A stretch of 9,943 nt of DNA, taken from positions 1 to 9,943 of the forward strand of contig JAGLDA010000028.1 of NCBI GenBank assembly GCA_023145955.1, given 5' to 3'. This document shows positions 1 through 7,494 of the stretch, piece after piece; within the stretch, counting starts at the first letter, position 1; the number at the start of each line of letters is the position of its first letter. Under the pieces are notes generated by a model. That model had not been told where the DNA came from, made no database searches, and was given only the letters and a program-made list of their open reading frames with translations. A program made the position numbers and the translations under genes. Source of the stretch: Bacteroidales bacterium. GTDB lineage: Bacteria > Bacteroidota > Bacteroidia > Bacteroidales > UBA1556.

Positions 1-990
1 TATATTATTCTTTTCGTCAATATGAAAACCAAAGCCATAAGGAATTTCATAACCTCTAGATGTTTTTCCTAAGGAATACATATTTGCTCTACTTGAGTCT
101 GAAATCAACTTATTACTATTAAGTACCTTATACCATTTAAATAGATCATAAACAGTTGAGTACACATTCTTATCTCCAACTACTCCATCGTTGATTGTTC
201 CTGGTATTTTGATATATCTACGGCCTTGCTTTCTATAGCCATACAATTGATTTTCTCTTTCCTTATCGTAAGTAAAACTATAAACATAGGAATCGTTCAT
301 TCCTATTGGATTAAATATATTTTCTTTTAAAAAGTCGGCAAAGGATATTCCCGATATTTTCTCTACCACTGACGCCAACACCATATATGCTGTATTAGAA
401 TATGCATATTTTGCTCCCGCGCTAAAATAAGGCATAACATCATCATCTTCCATCATTTCCATTATTTGTTCATTTGTTGGAGGATATTTATTTTCCCATT
501 TATGTTCTGCAATCCAGTAGTAATTTGGCAGTCCTGCAGTATGATTCAAACACTGCTGAATTGTAACTTTATTATAATGAAAATCAGGAAAATATTTTGT
601 AATAGTATCAGAATAAGCCAATTTACCTTCTTGCTGCAGAAGAACAATTGCTGCTGCAGTAAATTGCTTACTTAAAGATGCCAGTTGATATATTGAAGAT
701 TCATTTAATTTCTCTTTACTAGAAAAATTTGCGATTCCATAATTACCACTAAAAATCACTTCATTTTTTTTGGCAATAAGAACACTACCATTAAATCTAT
801 GATATTTTGCTTGATCAACAAAATACTTATCCATTTTTTTTGCTAAAGCCTTTTTCGCTGAAACAGATAGTTGTGATTCAACAGTTATTTCTCTAATTTT
901 GGCTTTAGGTTTTCTTTTCTCTTCACCACAAGAACCTAGTATCAAAATAATCGAAATTGCTATAAATACTATCAGTTTACGATTATCCAT
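1..990 (-). CDS. Serine hydrolase lipoprotein, class C beta-lactamase / DD-peptidase fold (3' end cut by window edge)
   Basis: Reading leftwards from the ATG at 990 there are 330 codons without a stop up to base 1, so the C-terminus lies outside. The N-terminus is a lipoprotein signal: MDNRKLIVF, a hydrophobic core, then a lipobox LGSC with the lipidated Cys at residue 21, followed by the acidic pair GEE. The serine beta-lactamase/penicillin-binding fold (Pfam Beta-lactamase, PF00144) is shown by LASLSKQFTAA with the S-x-x-K nucleophile pair at Ser105/Lys108, by HTAGLPNYY at 150-158, and by the Tyr-x-Asn motif YSN at 197-199. The third motif (HxG or KTG) would lie beyond the edge, so activity cannot be judged. 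Known members are D-alanyl-D-alanine carboxypeptidases, esterases and peptidases; the substrate here is unknown. The start is 2 nt after the stop of the M23 peptidase gene, so the two are almost surely co-transcribed. That context suggests peptidoglycan work in the periplasm or outer membrane, which is inference. Confidence 0.9.
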   Translation of the reverse strand, partial: MDNRKLIVFIAISIILILGSCGEEKRKPKAKIREITVESQLSVSAKKALAKKMDKYFVDQAKYHRFNGSVLIAKKNEVIFSGNYGIANFSSKEKLNESSIYQLASLSKQFTAAAIVLLQQEGKLAYSDTITKYFPDFHYNKVTIQQCLNHTAGLPNYYWIAEHKWENKYPPTNEQIMEMMEDDDVMPYFSAGAKYAYSNTAYMVLASVVEKISGISFADFLKENIFNPIGMNDSYVYSFTYDKERENQLYGYRKQGRRYIKIPGTINDGVVGDKNVYSTVYDLFKWYKVLNSNKLISDSSRANMYSLGKTSRGYEIPYGFGFHIDEKNNI

Positions 991-992
991 AT

Positions 993-1853
993 TTATCTAA
1001 CCCTTAATTTTTGTCCAATTTGTAAAATAGCATTCTGATTTATACCATTATAATAACACAATTTACTAATTCTAGTTTTGTATCGTCTAGCTATTCTGCT
1101 AAGATTATCTCCACTTTTCACATAATGAAATTTAGCATTCTTATCATTAGCAATACGTTGCAAATAATCAAAATTCTTATCACAAATAAGTATATTATCA
1201 TCTAAAAGCTCTGCTTTATCAAAATCAATAATGCTCTCAGGATCCATAGCTCTACCAAGGTGACGCACCTCAAAATGCAAATGGCTACCAGTACTACGCC
1301 CAGTATTTCCACCAAGACCAATAATATCTCCTGATTTCACACAATCATTAGAATCTGTCAGAATCTTAGAAAGGTGTGCATAAGCTGTTTCCAGTCCATT
1401 TTTATGGCGAACTACAACCAATTTACCAAAACCTCTAGTATATTTCGTTACCCTTACCTTGCCATCAAATGCCACTTTTACAGAATCGCCAGTAATTAAA
1501 TCTATATCAATTCCATAATGTTGTCGATATCTTCTGTATCCGAAATGTGAAGTAATTGCTCCCTGAAAAGGATGAGAATAGCATTCGTTCTTACAACTAT
1601 CAACTAAGGTAATTGCTATTGAATCGTCTGTATTCAATACCTCATTATGCTTATAATAAACTTCATTAGTTTGCCAATTTTGATAACCAAACTCTTCTAA
1701 TCTATCATTAAATGAAATGGCATAAGCCATACTATCATAGGCAATAGTATCTTCTACTATTTCATAAGATATAGCTACAGTTGAATCAGCTATGTTCTGA
1801 GAATAACTATAAATATATAAAAAGGAAAGTGTTGTTATTAAAAATAACCTCAT
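993..1853 (-). CDS. Secreted M23 metallopeptidase with C-terminal LysM domain (peptidoglycan hydrolase)
   Basis: The 286-residue product starts with a signal peptide (MRLFLITTLSFLYIYSYSQ, likely cut near the Gln). After a linker comes a lysostaphin-type M23 domain at about 95-210. The metal ligands are visible: HxxxD in HYGIDID (His112, Asp116) and the HLHFEVR motif (His191, His193), with YAHL at 158-161 giving the extra catalytic His160. A LysM repeat follows at about 243-285 (HYVKSGDNLSRIARRY to QIGQKLRV). M23 enzymes cut peptide cross-links of peptidoglycan; LysM binds its glycan. All key residues are present, so it is probably active rather than a degenerate LytM regulator. An in-frame GTG at 1919 would add 22 residues, but that extension lies on the promoter and spoils the signal peptide, so the ATG at 1853 was chosen. 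The serine hydrolase gene follows after 2 nt. Confidence 0.93.
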   Translation of the reverse strand: MRLFLITTLSFLYIYSYSQNIADSTVAISYEIVEDTIAYDSMAYAISFNDRLEEFGYQNWQTNEVYYKHNEVLNTDDSIAITLVDSCKNECYSHPFQGAITSHFGYRRYRQHYGIDIDLITGDSVKVAFDGKVRVTKYTRGFGKLVVVRHKNGLETAYAHLSKILTDSNDCVKSGDIIGLGGNTGRSTGSHLHFEVRHLGRAMDPESIIDFDKAELLDDNILICDKNFDYLQRIANDKNAKFHYVKSGDNLSRIARRYKTRISKLCYYNGINQNAILQIGQKLRVR

Positions 1854-1888
1854 ATGTATTTTGACTAAAATATCTTTTTTTTCAAGAA

Positions 1889-1922
1889 CAAAAGTAATAA
1901 AGAAAATGCAATTACACACAAA
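1889..1922 (-). promoter_or_regulatory. Bacteroidota-type promoter of the M23 peptidase / serine hydrolase unit
   Basis: On the minus strand there is an exact TAnnTTTG element (TACTTTTG, 1896-1889) and a TTTG at 1922-1919, separated by 22 nt. This fits the -7/-33 pattern of the Bacteroidota primary sigma factor. The ATG follows 35 nt after the -7 element. The -33 TTTG overlaps the T-tract of the upstream gene's terminator. Match seen directly; function inferred. Confidence 0.6.
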
Positions 1923-1965
1923 AAACCCTTACAAAACCACCAATTAAAGCTATTCTGTAAGGGTT
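1919..1965 (-). terminator. Intrinsic terminator of the choice-of-anchor L gene
   Basis: In the minus-strand transcript AACCCTTACA (1965-1956) pairs perfectly with TGTAAGGGTT (1933-1924). The 10-bp stem runs straight into a U-tract of six (1925-1920). It starts 22 nt after the stop codon of the large secreted protein. The 22-nt loop is long for a terminator, which lowers confidence slightly. Confidence 0.75.
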
Positions 1966-1987
1966 ATCTTTGGTTCGAAAAAAGCAA

Positions 1988-4105
1988 CTATTTAATAATA
2001 GTTACAGTACCTTTTTCTACACTTTCTCTAAAATATGTTTTATACTCTAAATACCAATAGTAAACTCCATCAGGAAGGTCGTCGCCATCCCAGTCATTTT
2101 TATAATTCTCAACACTAAAAACTTTAGTTCCCCATCTGTTATAAATCATTAATTTAGAAGACTGTAACTTAGTAATATTTTTAATATAGAAAATATCATT
2201 AAAACCATCACCATTAGGTGTAATAACGTTTGGCACTTCAATTTCATCAACTATAACAGTGGCTAAAAATGAAATAGAGTCTTTGCACCCTTTATCTGAT
2301 TCAGCATACAGCCAAACTTCAAATTCTCCAGCATCATTATAAGCATGCGAAGCATTAAAAGTAACATCACTACTACCATCGCCAAAGTCCCACAAATAAT
2401 TAAAAGCCGAGCCATTATTGGTAGTATTAATAAAACTTATTGTAGACTCATCAATAGTAACCACTGATGGATCTAAGTAGAAATTTGGTATTGGTTTCTC
2501 ATAAACCTTAATAAAATTACTAACCTCAAGTTCACTTTTACAACCACTTGCAGAAGAAACCTCAAGTTTAATATCATATATACCTGCACTATAAATATGA
2601 GTAGGATTTTGAATAATACTAGTATCTCCATCACCAAAATACCATTTCCAATTTGCTGCAGCAGGAGTTGTCATATCTTCAAAACTAACCTCTAAAGGTT
2701 CACATCCTTTAAAAATATCTGGAAGGAAACTAGCATTTATCTTAGGGAAAACACTAACATTAATAGAGTCTATAACCGCTGGGCAGCCAGAGCTATCTGT
2801 AATACTAAGAAAATATGTAGTTGTTTGAGAAGGATTTGCCCAAGCATTTTGAAGCTGATTATTCATAAAATCGCCTGAAGGAGACCAATCAAACATATAC
2901 GTACTTGGCCAACCATCAATAGGAAAACATTTCATCATAAGACTATCAGCACAAACCATAGTATCATTCATTGTAGAGGCAAAAGTTATTGGTACATAGT
3001 CTATTATAGGAATTGTAATTGTATCAACCGTACATGGCGAAGTTTCAAATACCATATTCCACTCTTCTTGTCCTTCTGCTACATTATCTACCAAAGGAGA
3101 TAATATTAGAGAGGCACTTAATTGCCCCGCAGGAACAGTAATAGTATTAGTAATAGTAGGGAAATCCACACCATTAGTTGCAGTGCCCCACATTGTATCA
3201 ATATTTACAACGTATGAGTACGTTAGAATTTCTGGAATAGTAACCGTTACAGCTGCACTATTGCAACCTTCGATACCTTTATTAATTGCGCCAGGGATAG
3301 TATAATCAGAAGCTACTTGCACGGCATTAGTACTAAAGCTACCAGCTTTAATAAATACTCCAGAATCATATGCAGCATCACTAGCGTCACCAACAGCAGC
3401 CTTAAAATGATATGTAGTACAAGGCGTTACAAGTGTCCAAGCGGTCATTACAGTAGTTAAGCCATCATACTCTAGCGTAATTCCACTGGTATTATTAATA
3501 TAATATGAGCAGTTTGTACAAGGGCCATTATTAGAGCTGCCATTATTTATATTATTAATAGTAACAGGGATAGAAGTCCCTGGAATAAAAGCCATATTAT
3601 AATTTAAATAGCTTCCTCCTGAAGGGTTAAGTCCTGTGATAAAAAAACCAAAAACATCGTTGAAACTAGATGTTGAAAATTCTGGATATTCATCAGAACC
3701 AAAAACATATGTAAACTTAACCGTATCTGCAATGGGTACAAAGTCAAATTCAAGCACAGCAGCATCATTTATATTTTGGGTAATTAGTGATGCCAATTGT
3801 GGGTCTGACCCACCGGAGTTATTTAGGGTAATGCTTCCTGAGGAATTTGGCCCTATAGTATTTGTAGCAGAACCAGAAGTTAGAACAACACCTGAATGCA
3901 GACCTAAGTTTGTTGTTGATCCATTATCGAACTTTCCTATGGCAATCAAATCACCAGTGTAGGTAACATTAGAAATAGTTACCCCACTACCCACTAATAC
4001 TTGATGTACTAATTGCGATGGAGTTAACGTTTGATCAATCTGTAATTGAGAGTATGCAGTATTTAGACCAAATAATATCGATACTAATAAAATAATTCTT
4101 TTCAT
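1988..4105 (-). CDS. Choice-of-anchor L / PKD-domain surface protein with type B T9SS sorting domain
   Basis: This is a 705-residue exported protein. It has a signal peptide (1-20, ending in AYSQ) and a choice-of-anchor L domain at about 30-255, with the signatures VLVGSGVTISNVTYTG and YVFGSDEYPEF. A Calx-beta-like segment lies at about 262-368 and an Ig-like segment ending TTTYFLSITDSSGCP at about 375-452. Two PKD domains follow (456-535 with WYFGDGD; 538-620 with LWDFGDGSS). The C-terminus at about 621-705 is the CHU_C/gliding-motility-associated sorting domain (VPNVITPNGDGFNDIF, MIYNRWGTKVF). Type B domains direct export through T9SS and usually depend on a PorP/SprF-like partner; no such gene is in this window. 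A role as an adhesin or matrix component is inferred from the domains. The ATG is 25 nt behind the stop of the small secreted protein, so the two probably share a promoter. An internal TAnnTTTG (4170-4163) could also serve it, but this may be chance. Confidence 0.92.
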   Translation of the reverse strand: MKRIILLVSILFGLNTAYSQLQIDQTLTPSQLVHQVLVGSGVTISNVTYTGDLIAIGKFDNGSTTNLGLHSGVVLTSGSATNTIGPNSSGSITLNNSGGSDPQLASLITQNINDAAVLEFDFVPIADTVKFTYVFGSDEYPEFSTSSFNDVFGFFITGLNPSGGSYLNYNMAFIPGTSIPVTINNINNGSSNNGPCTNCSYYINNTSGITLEYDGLTTVMTAWTLVTPCTTYHFKAAVGDASDAAYDSGVFIKAGSFSTNAVQVASDYTIPGAINKGIEGCNSAAVTVTIPEILTYSYVVNIDTMWGTATNGVDFPTITNTITVPAGQLSASLILSPLVDNVAEGQEEWNMVFETSPCTVDTITIPIIDYVPITFASTMNDTMVCADSLMMKCFPIDGWPSTYMFDWSPSGDFMNNQLQNAWANPSQTTTYFLSITDSSGCPAVIDSINVSVFPKINASFLPDIFKGCEPLEVSFEDMTTPAAANWKWYFGDGDTSIIQNPTHIYSAGIYDIKLEVSSASGCKSELEVSNFIKVYEKPIPNFYLDPSVVTIDESTISFINTTNNGSAFNYLWDFGDGSSDVTFNASHAYNDAGEFEVWLYAESDKGCKDSISFLATVIVDEIEVPNVITPNGDGFNDIFYIKNITKLQSSKLMIYNRWGTKVFSVENYKNDWDGDDLPDGVYYWYLEYKTYFRESVEKGTVTIIK

Positions 4106-4130
4106 CTTAATAAGGGGGTTTTAAAATAAC

Positions 4131-4568
4131 CTATATTTTTTCTACTTTAATATTAGTAAATTCAAATCTATTCAAGCCATCATCATTCCTGCTATCACTA
4201 GATTTGTATAATTTAAAGCCTTTATTATTATCACTACAAGAATACTCTAAAGTTTGTCCCGCTGCTATATCAATACTTATTTCATATTCATTAGGTGATA
4301 GCAAATCAGCTGTTCTACAAGTTTCTCCCACCCAATATTCAATTTTATAACTTATTCTTACATCATAACTATTACTATTTGTATATTTAAAAACAAAATA
4401 GCTATTTGCCGTAGGGTTATGCTGATTAGTACAATCTGCAATATTTTGGAATATAGATACTCCATTAATATTTTTATATTCTTTCCAGCCTAGGCTATTA
4501 TTAGATTTAAAAGAAAATAATGACAATGCAAATGCAATAATAATTATAAAGATGACTTTATTTTTCAT
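4131..4568 (-). CDS. Small secreted protein of unknown function
   Basis: The 145-residue product is not recognised. It begins with a clear signal peptide (MKNKVIFIIIIAFALSLFSF, likely cut around 20-25), leaving a mature domain of about 120 residues. That domain has alternating hydrophobic strands typical of a small beta-sandwich (SYFVFKYTNSNSYDVRISYK, then YEISIDIAAGQTLEYSC) and three cysteines (46, 84, 111). There is no lipobox, no membrane segment after the signal, and no T9SS sorting domain, so it is probably periplasmic or released by another route. It is the first gene of a unit with the choice-of-anchor L protein 25 nt downstream, which hints at a linked role at the cell surface. The ATG at 4568 is preceded by a good promoter. 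The reading frame and signal peptide make it a convincing gene; its function is open. Confidence 0.85.
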   Translation of the reverse strand: MKNKVIFIIIIAFALSLFSFKSNNSLGWKEYKNINGVSIFQNIADCTNQHNPTANSYFVFKYTNSNSYDVRISYKIEYWVGETCRTADLLSPNEYEISIDIAAGQTLEYSCSDNNKGFKLYKSSDSRNDDGLNRFEFTNIKVEKI

Positions 4569-4596
4569 AATATGGTATAGTAAATTTATAGATTCT

Positions 4597-4604
4597 CAAA
4601 AATA
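4597..4604 (-). promoter_or_regulatory. -7 element for the small secreted protein / anchor-L unit
   Basis: The minus strand reads TATTTTTG, an exact TAnnTTTG, with 28 nt between it and the ATG at 4568. No good TTTG -33 element was found at the usual distance, so only the -7 box is called. Confidence 0.5.
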
Positions 4605-4665
4605 ACAAAATAATTTAATGTTTCGACAGCTTTTATTATTGATAGTTTAATCCCTTTTGAAAAAA

Positions 4666-4688
4666 AATCAATTTACTTTTAATTGATT
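4666..4688. repeat. Inverted repeat, possible operator, at the protease promoter
   Basis: AATCAATT (4666-4673) and AATTGATT (4681-4688) are perfect inverted copies with a 7-nt spacer. The repeat lies over the -33 region and just before the -7 element (4695) of the protease promoter, where a dimeric regulator could act. In such AT-rich DNA, chance is a serious alternative. Confidence 0.35.
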
Positions 4689-4702
4689 ATTGCTTACATT
4701 TG
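4672..4702 (+). promoter_or_regulatory. Promoter of the subtilase-GPP34 unit
   Basis: TACATTTG at 4695-4702 matches TAnnTTTG exactly. TTTA at 4672-4675, 19 nt upstream, is a one-mismatch -33 box. The ATG at 4732 follows 29 nt after the -7 element. The element sits inside an in-frame extension from a TTG at 4690, which argues against that longer start. Confidence 0.55.
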
Positions 4703-4731
4703 TATACTTAATCATATACCTTAAAATCACG

Positions 4732-7491
4732 ATGAATAAATCAATATACCTCCTCATAATTGCATTAATAATTATAATGCCAGCATATACTCAAAACAGC
4801 GGTATTGTAAATAAGAATATAATAATGCTTAAACTTAAAGTAGAGAATAGGCACTTAGTTAAAAATAATTTGATAAAAGATTCTAACTTTGAAGATTTAT
4901 GCTCAAAAATTACTAATTGGAAACTAAACCGTAGTTTTCCTAAGCATTTACCTCCACAAAATGAAATCAATGAATTTGGGGATGAGCTTGTTGATTTAAG
5001 CTTATGGTTTACACTAAATTTCGATAATTCAGAATTCAACAATAAACTAATCCCTTTACTAAAATCTACTAATCTTTTTCAATTTATTGAATATCGATCC
5101 ATTAATAAATTATTCTACACGCCTTCAGATCCTAAAATTGGCAATCAGTATTATTTAGATAATATAAAAGCTTACGATGCATGGGATATTGAGAAAGGGG
5201 ACACAAATATTGTTGTAGCTATTACTGATACAGGGATAGACAAATTACAAGAAGACCTTATTGAAGGTATAAAGTATAATTATAACGACACTGTGGACGG
5301 CATCGACAATGACAATGATGGCTTTATCGATAACTTCTGCGGATGGGATGTGGCAAATAATGACAATAACTCTCAATGGAGCGCACATGGCCATGGTACT
5401 TTTGTAAGTGGATTTGTAAGTGCAGTACCTAATAATAATATCGGAATTGCTGGTGTTGGTTATAGAACTAAAGTATTGCCCGTGCGTATTGACAATACTG
5501 ACGGAAGCTTATCTGCCGATTACGAAGGAATTGTGTATGCTGCTGACCATGGTGCCGCAATAATAAACTGCTCTTGGGGAGGCCCTGGTGGTGAGAACTT
5601 TGGTAGAGATGTTGTGAATTATGCAACAAATAATAAGGGGGCTTTAATTGTTGCTGCCTGTGGAAATAGTAATAACGCCAACTGGCTTTATCCTGCCTCT
5701 TACGAGAATGTATTAAGCTGCGCTGCCACTGATACTTTTGATGTACGTTGGTCGCAATCTTCATATGGAACTACAGTAGATTTAAGCGCACCTGGTACTT
5801 ATGTATATTCTACATGGGTAAATAATGCCTATTTCTCCTCACATGGAACAAGCTTTTCTGCACCAATAATAGCTGCGGCGGCGGCTTTAGTAAAAGCTCA
5901 TTTTCCACAACTAACAAATTTACAGATTGCGGAACAATTAAGAGTAACTGCCGATATTATTGATACTATTTCAGAAAACACTATTACTGCAGGGCTTATG
6001 GGCGCTGGCAGATTAAATATATACAATGCACTTACCGACACCCTCAAACCATCCATAAGATTCAAGAATCAGAGCTTAACTATTTCTAATGATACATTGT
6101 TTATTAATGGCGATTTTATAAACTACTTAACTCAATCTTCGGCAGATTTAAACGTGAAACTATATTCACCATCTCCATATCTTATTCCTATTATGGATTC
6201 CATAAACCTAGGGATAATACCAACGCTAACAAGCATATCGAATATTACTACACCCTTGAAATACAAAATACTACCTAATATTCCTATTGGAGAATTTGCT
6301 GATATTCAACTTATCTTTTCAGACACTTCATATAGTGGGTTTGAATGGACAAGAATATACCTCAACAAACAAACATCTCAACTCGATACAAATAACATTA
6401 CGACGAGTGTAAACTCAGTATCTACAATTGGATATACTGATGAAGCCAAGATGGTTGGTAGTGGTTTCACATTCAATAATGGGCGTAATCTTCTTAGTTG
6501 GGGAGGCCTCGTTATAGCAAGCTCTAATTCAAAAATATCTGACAATATTTATGGAGGGAATGGCATTGACTCTAATTTTGCTGCCATAAGTAGCACTCAA
6601 GAAATCACTGGCACTACTAACGAGCAAAGGTTCTTTAGTGTTTTTAATGATGATAATGCAGGATTTTCAAAAAATAATATTGAAGTAAGTCAATATTCAT
6701 ATGCTTTTAACAATAGTGATTTAAATAATATCATATTCTTAGAATATAATATTGTCAACAAAAATTTCAGCCCTTTGAATAATATATATGTAGCTTTTTA
6801 TGCTGATTGGGATATAGGTTTGTCTTATGAAAATAAGGCTAGCTATAATAGCAACGAAAACATTGCCTATACATGGGCAACTGCAGGAGGTACATATACA
6901 GGGGTTCAGCTTATGAGTAAAACTATGGGCAATTGTTATAACTTTGATAATGATGGCAGCAATAGTAGTATAAATATATATGATGGATTCCTGAAATTTG
7001 AAAAATGGAATGCCATACAAACTAGCAGGAATGATGCAGGGACAACAAATAATGGCGCTGACGTAAGTACAATGCTCAGTGCTGGGGCATATTCTATTGC
7101 TTCATTAGATACTCTAAAGGTAACTTTTGCACTATTGGCAGGAAATCATGAAAATGAGATATTAGCATCTGCAAATGCTGCTAACTACTGGTTCTTTAAT
7201 ACTGCATCTATTGATAATTCCAAGAAAAAACTAGGTGTTAAGCTATTACAGAACACCCCTAATCCAACTTCTGATAATACAACTATCTCATTTCATATAA
7301 ACAGCCCGAATTACATAAAGCTTGAACTTTATAATATCGAAGGTAAATTACTAAAATCTATATATAATGGTATTATTACAGAAGGCAATCATTCATACAT
7401 TGTAAATACATCGAGCTTAAGTGCTGGAATATATATTTATAAGCTTACTACAAAAGAAGGCAGTATCAGTAAAAAAATGATAAAAGAATAA
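4732..7491 (+). CDS. Secreted subtilisin-like (S8) serine protease with type A T9SS sorting domain
   Basis: The product has 919 residues counted from the ATG at 4732; an in-frame TTG at 4690 would add 14 residues ahead of the signal peptide and overlap the promoter. The signal peptide is MNKSIYLLIIALIIIMPAYTQ. A propeptide-like region (about 22-140) precedes the S8 domain (about 145-440). The full triad is present: Asp166 in AITDTGID, His221 in AHGHGTFVSG and Ser374 in HGTSFSAP, with the oxyanion Asn312 in AACGNSN. An Asp/Asn-rich loop (DGIDNDNDGFIDN, 189-201) is likely to bind calcium. A long beta-rich middle region (about 445-830) of no assigned function resembles that of other bacteroidete subtilases. 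The last 85 or so residues form a type A sorting domain (LLQNTPNPTSDNTTISF, then GIYIYKL and SKKMIKE). It should be exported by T9SS as an extracellular or surface protease. The GPP34 gene starts 3 nt after its stop. Confidence 0.95.
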   Translation: MNKSIYLLIIALIIIMPAYTQNSGIVNKNIIMLKLKVENRHLVKNNLIKDSNFEDLCSKITNWKLNRSFPKHLPPQNEINEFGDELVDLSLWFTLNFDNSEFNNKLIPLLKSTNLFQFIEYRSINKLFYTPSDPKIGNQYYLDNIKAYDAWDIEKGDTNIVVAITDTGIDKLQEDLIEGIKYNYNDTVDGIDNDNDGFIDNFCGWDVANNDNNSQWSAHGHGTFVSGFVSAVPNNNIGIAGVGYRTKVLPVRIDNTDGSLSADYEGIVYAADHGAAIINCSWGGPGGENFGRDVVNYATNNKGALIVAACGNSNNANWLYPASYENVLSCAATDTFDVRWSQSSYGTTVDLSAPGTYVYSTWVNNAYFSSHGTSFSAPIIAAAAALVKAHFPQLTNLQIAEQLRVTADIIDTISENTITAGLMGAGRLNIYNALTDTLKPSIRFKNQSLTISNDTLFINGDFINYLTQSSADLNVKLYSPSPYLIPIMDSINLGIIPTLTSISNITTPLKYKILPNIPIGEFADIQLIFSDTSYSGFEWTRIYLNKQTSQLDTNNITTSVNSVSTIGYTDEAKMVGSGFTFNNGRNLLSWGGLVIASSNSKISDNIYGGNGIDSNFAAISSTQEITGTTNEQRFFSVFNDDNAGFSKNNIEVSQYSYAFNNSDLNNIIFLEYNIVNKNFSPLNNIYVAFYADWDIGLSYENKASYNSNENIAYTWATAGGTYTGVQLMSKTMGNCYNFDNDGSNSSINIYDGFLKFEKWNAIQTSRNDAGTTNNGADVSTMLSAGAYSIASLDTLKVTFALLAGNHENEILASANAANYWFFNTASIDNSKKKLGVKLLQNTPNPTSDNTTISFHINSPNYIKLELYNIEGKLLKSIYNGIITEGNHSYIVNTSSLSAGIYIYKLTTKEGSISKKMIKE

Positions 7492-7494
7492 CCT

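Larger units (their letters stand above)
4569..4731. promoter_or_regulatory. Divergent intergenic control region
   Basis: This 163-base AT-rich gap separates the leftward unit of the small secreted and anchor-L proteins from the rightward protease-GPP34 unit. It holds one TAnnTTTG element for each direction and a perfect 8-bp inverted repeat between them. No open reading frame or RNA gene was seen in it. Confidence 0.7.

Noticed and set aside
1854..1919. N-terminal extension of the M23 peptidase from a GTG at 1919
   Set aside because: It covers the TAnnTTTG promoter element and puts 22 residues ahead of a clean signal peptide starting at the ATG at 1853.
3636..3962. Plus-strand open frame of 108 codons inside the anchor-L gene
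   Set aside because: It is wholly antisense to a gene with strong domain evidence, with no signal, promoter or recognisable motif of its own.
4163..4170. Internal TAnnTTTG as a separate promoter for the anchor-L gene
   Set aside because: It lies inside the coding end of the preceding gene, has no clear -33 box, and the 25-nt gene spacing favours co-transcription. It is noted but not called.
4690..4731. Longer start (TTG at 4690) for the subtilase
   Set aside because: TTG is a poor start, the extension contains the -7 element, and the signal peptide begins naturally at the ATG at 4732.
5468..5764. Minus-strand frame rich in His/Gln/Arg opposite the protease
   Set aside because: It is the reverse complement of the conserved catalytic region; its odd composition is a by-product of that coding sequence.
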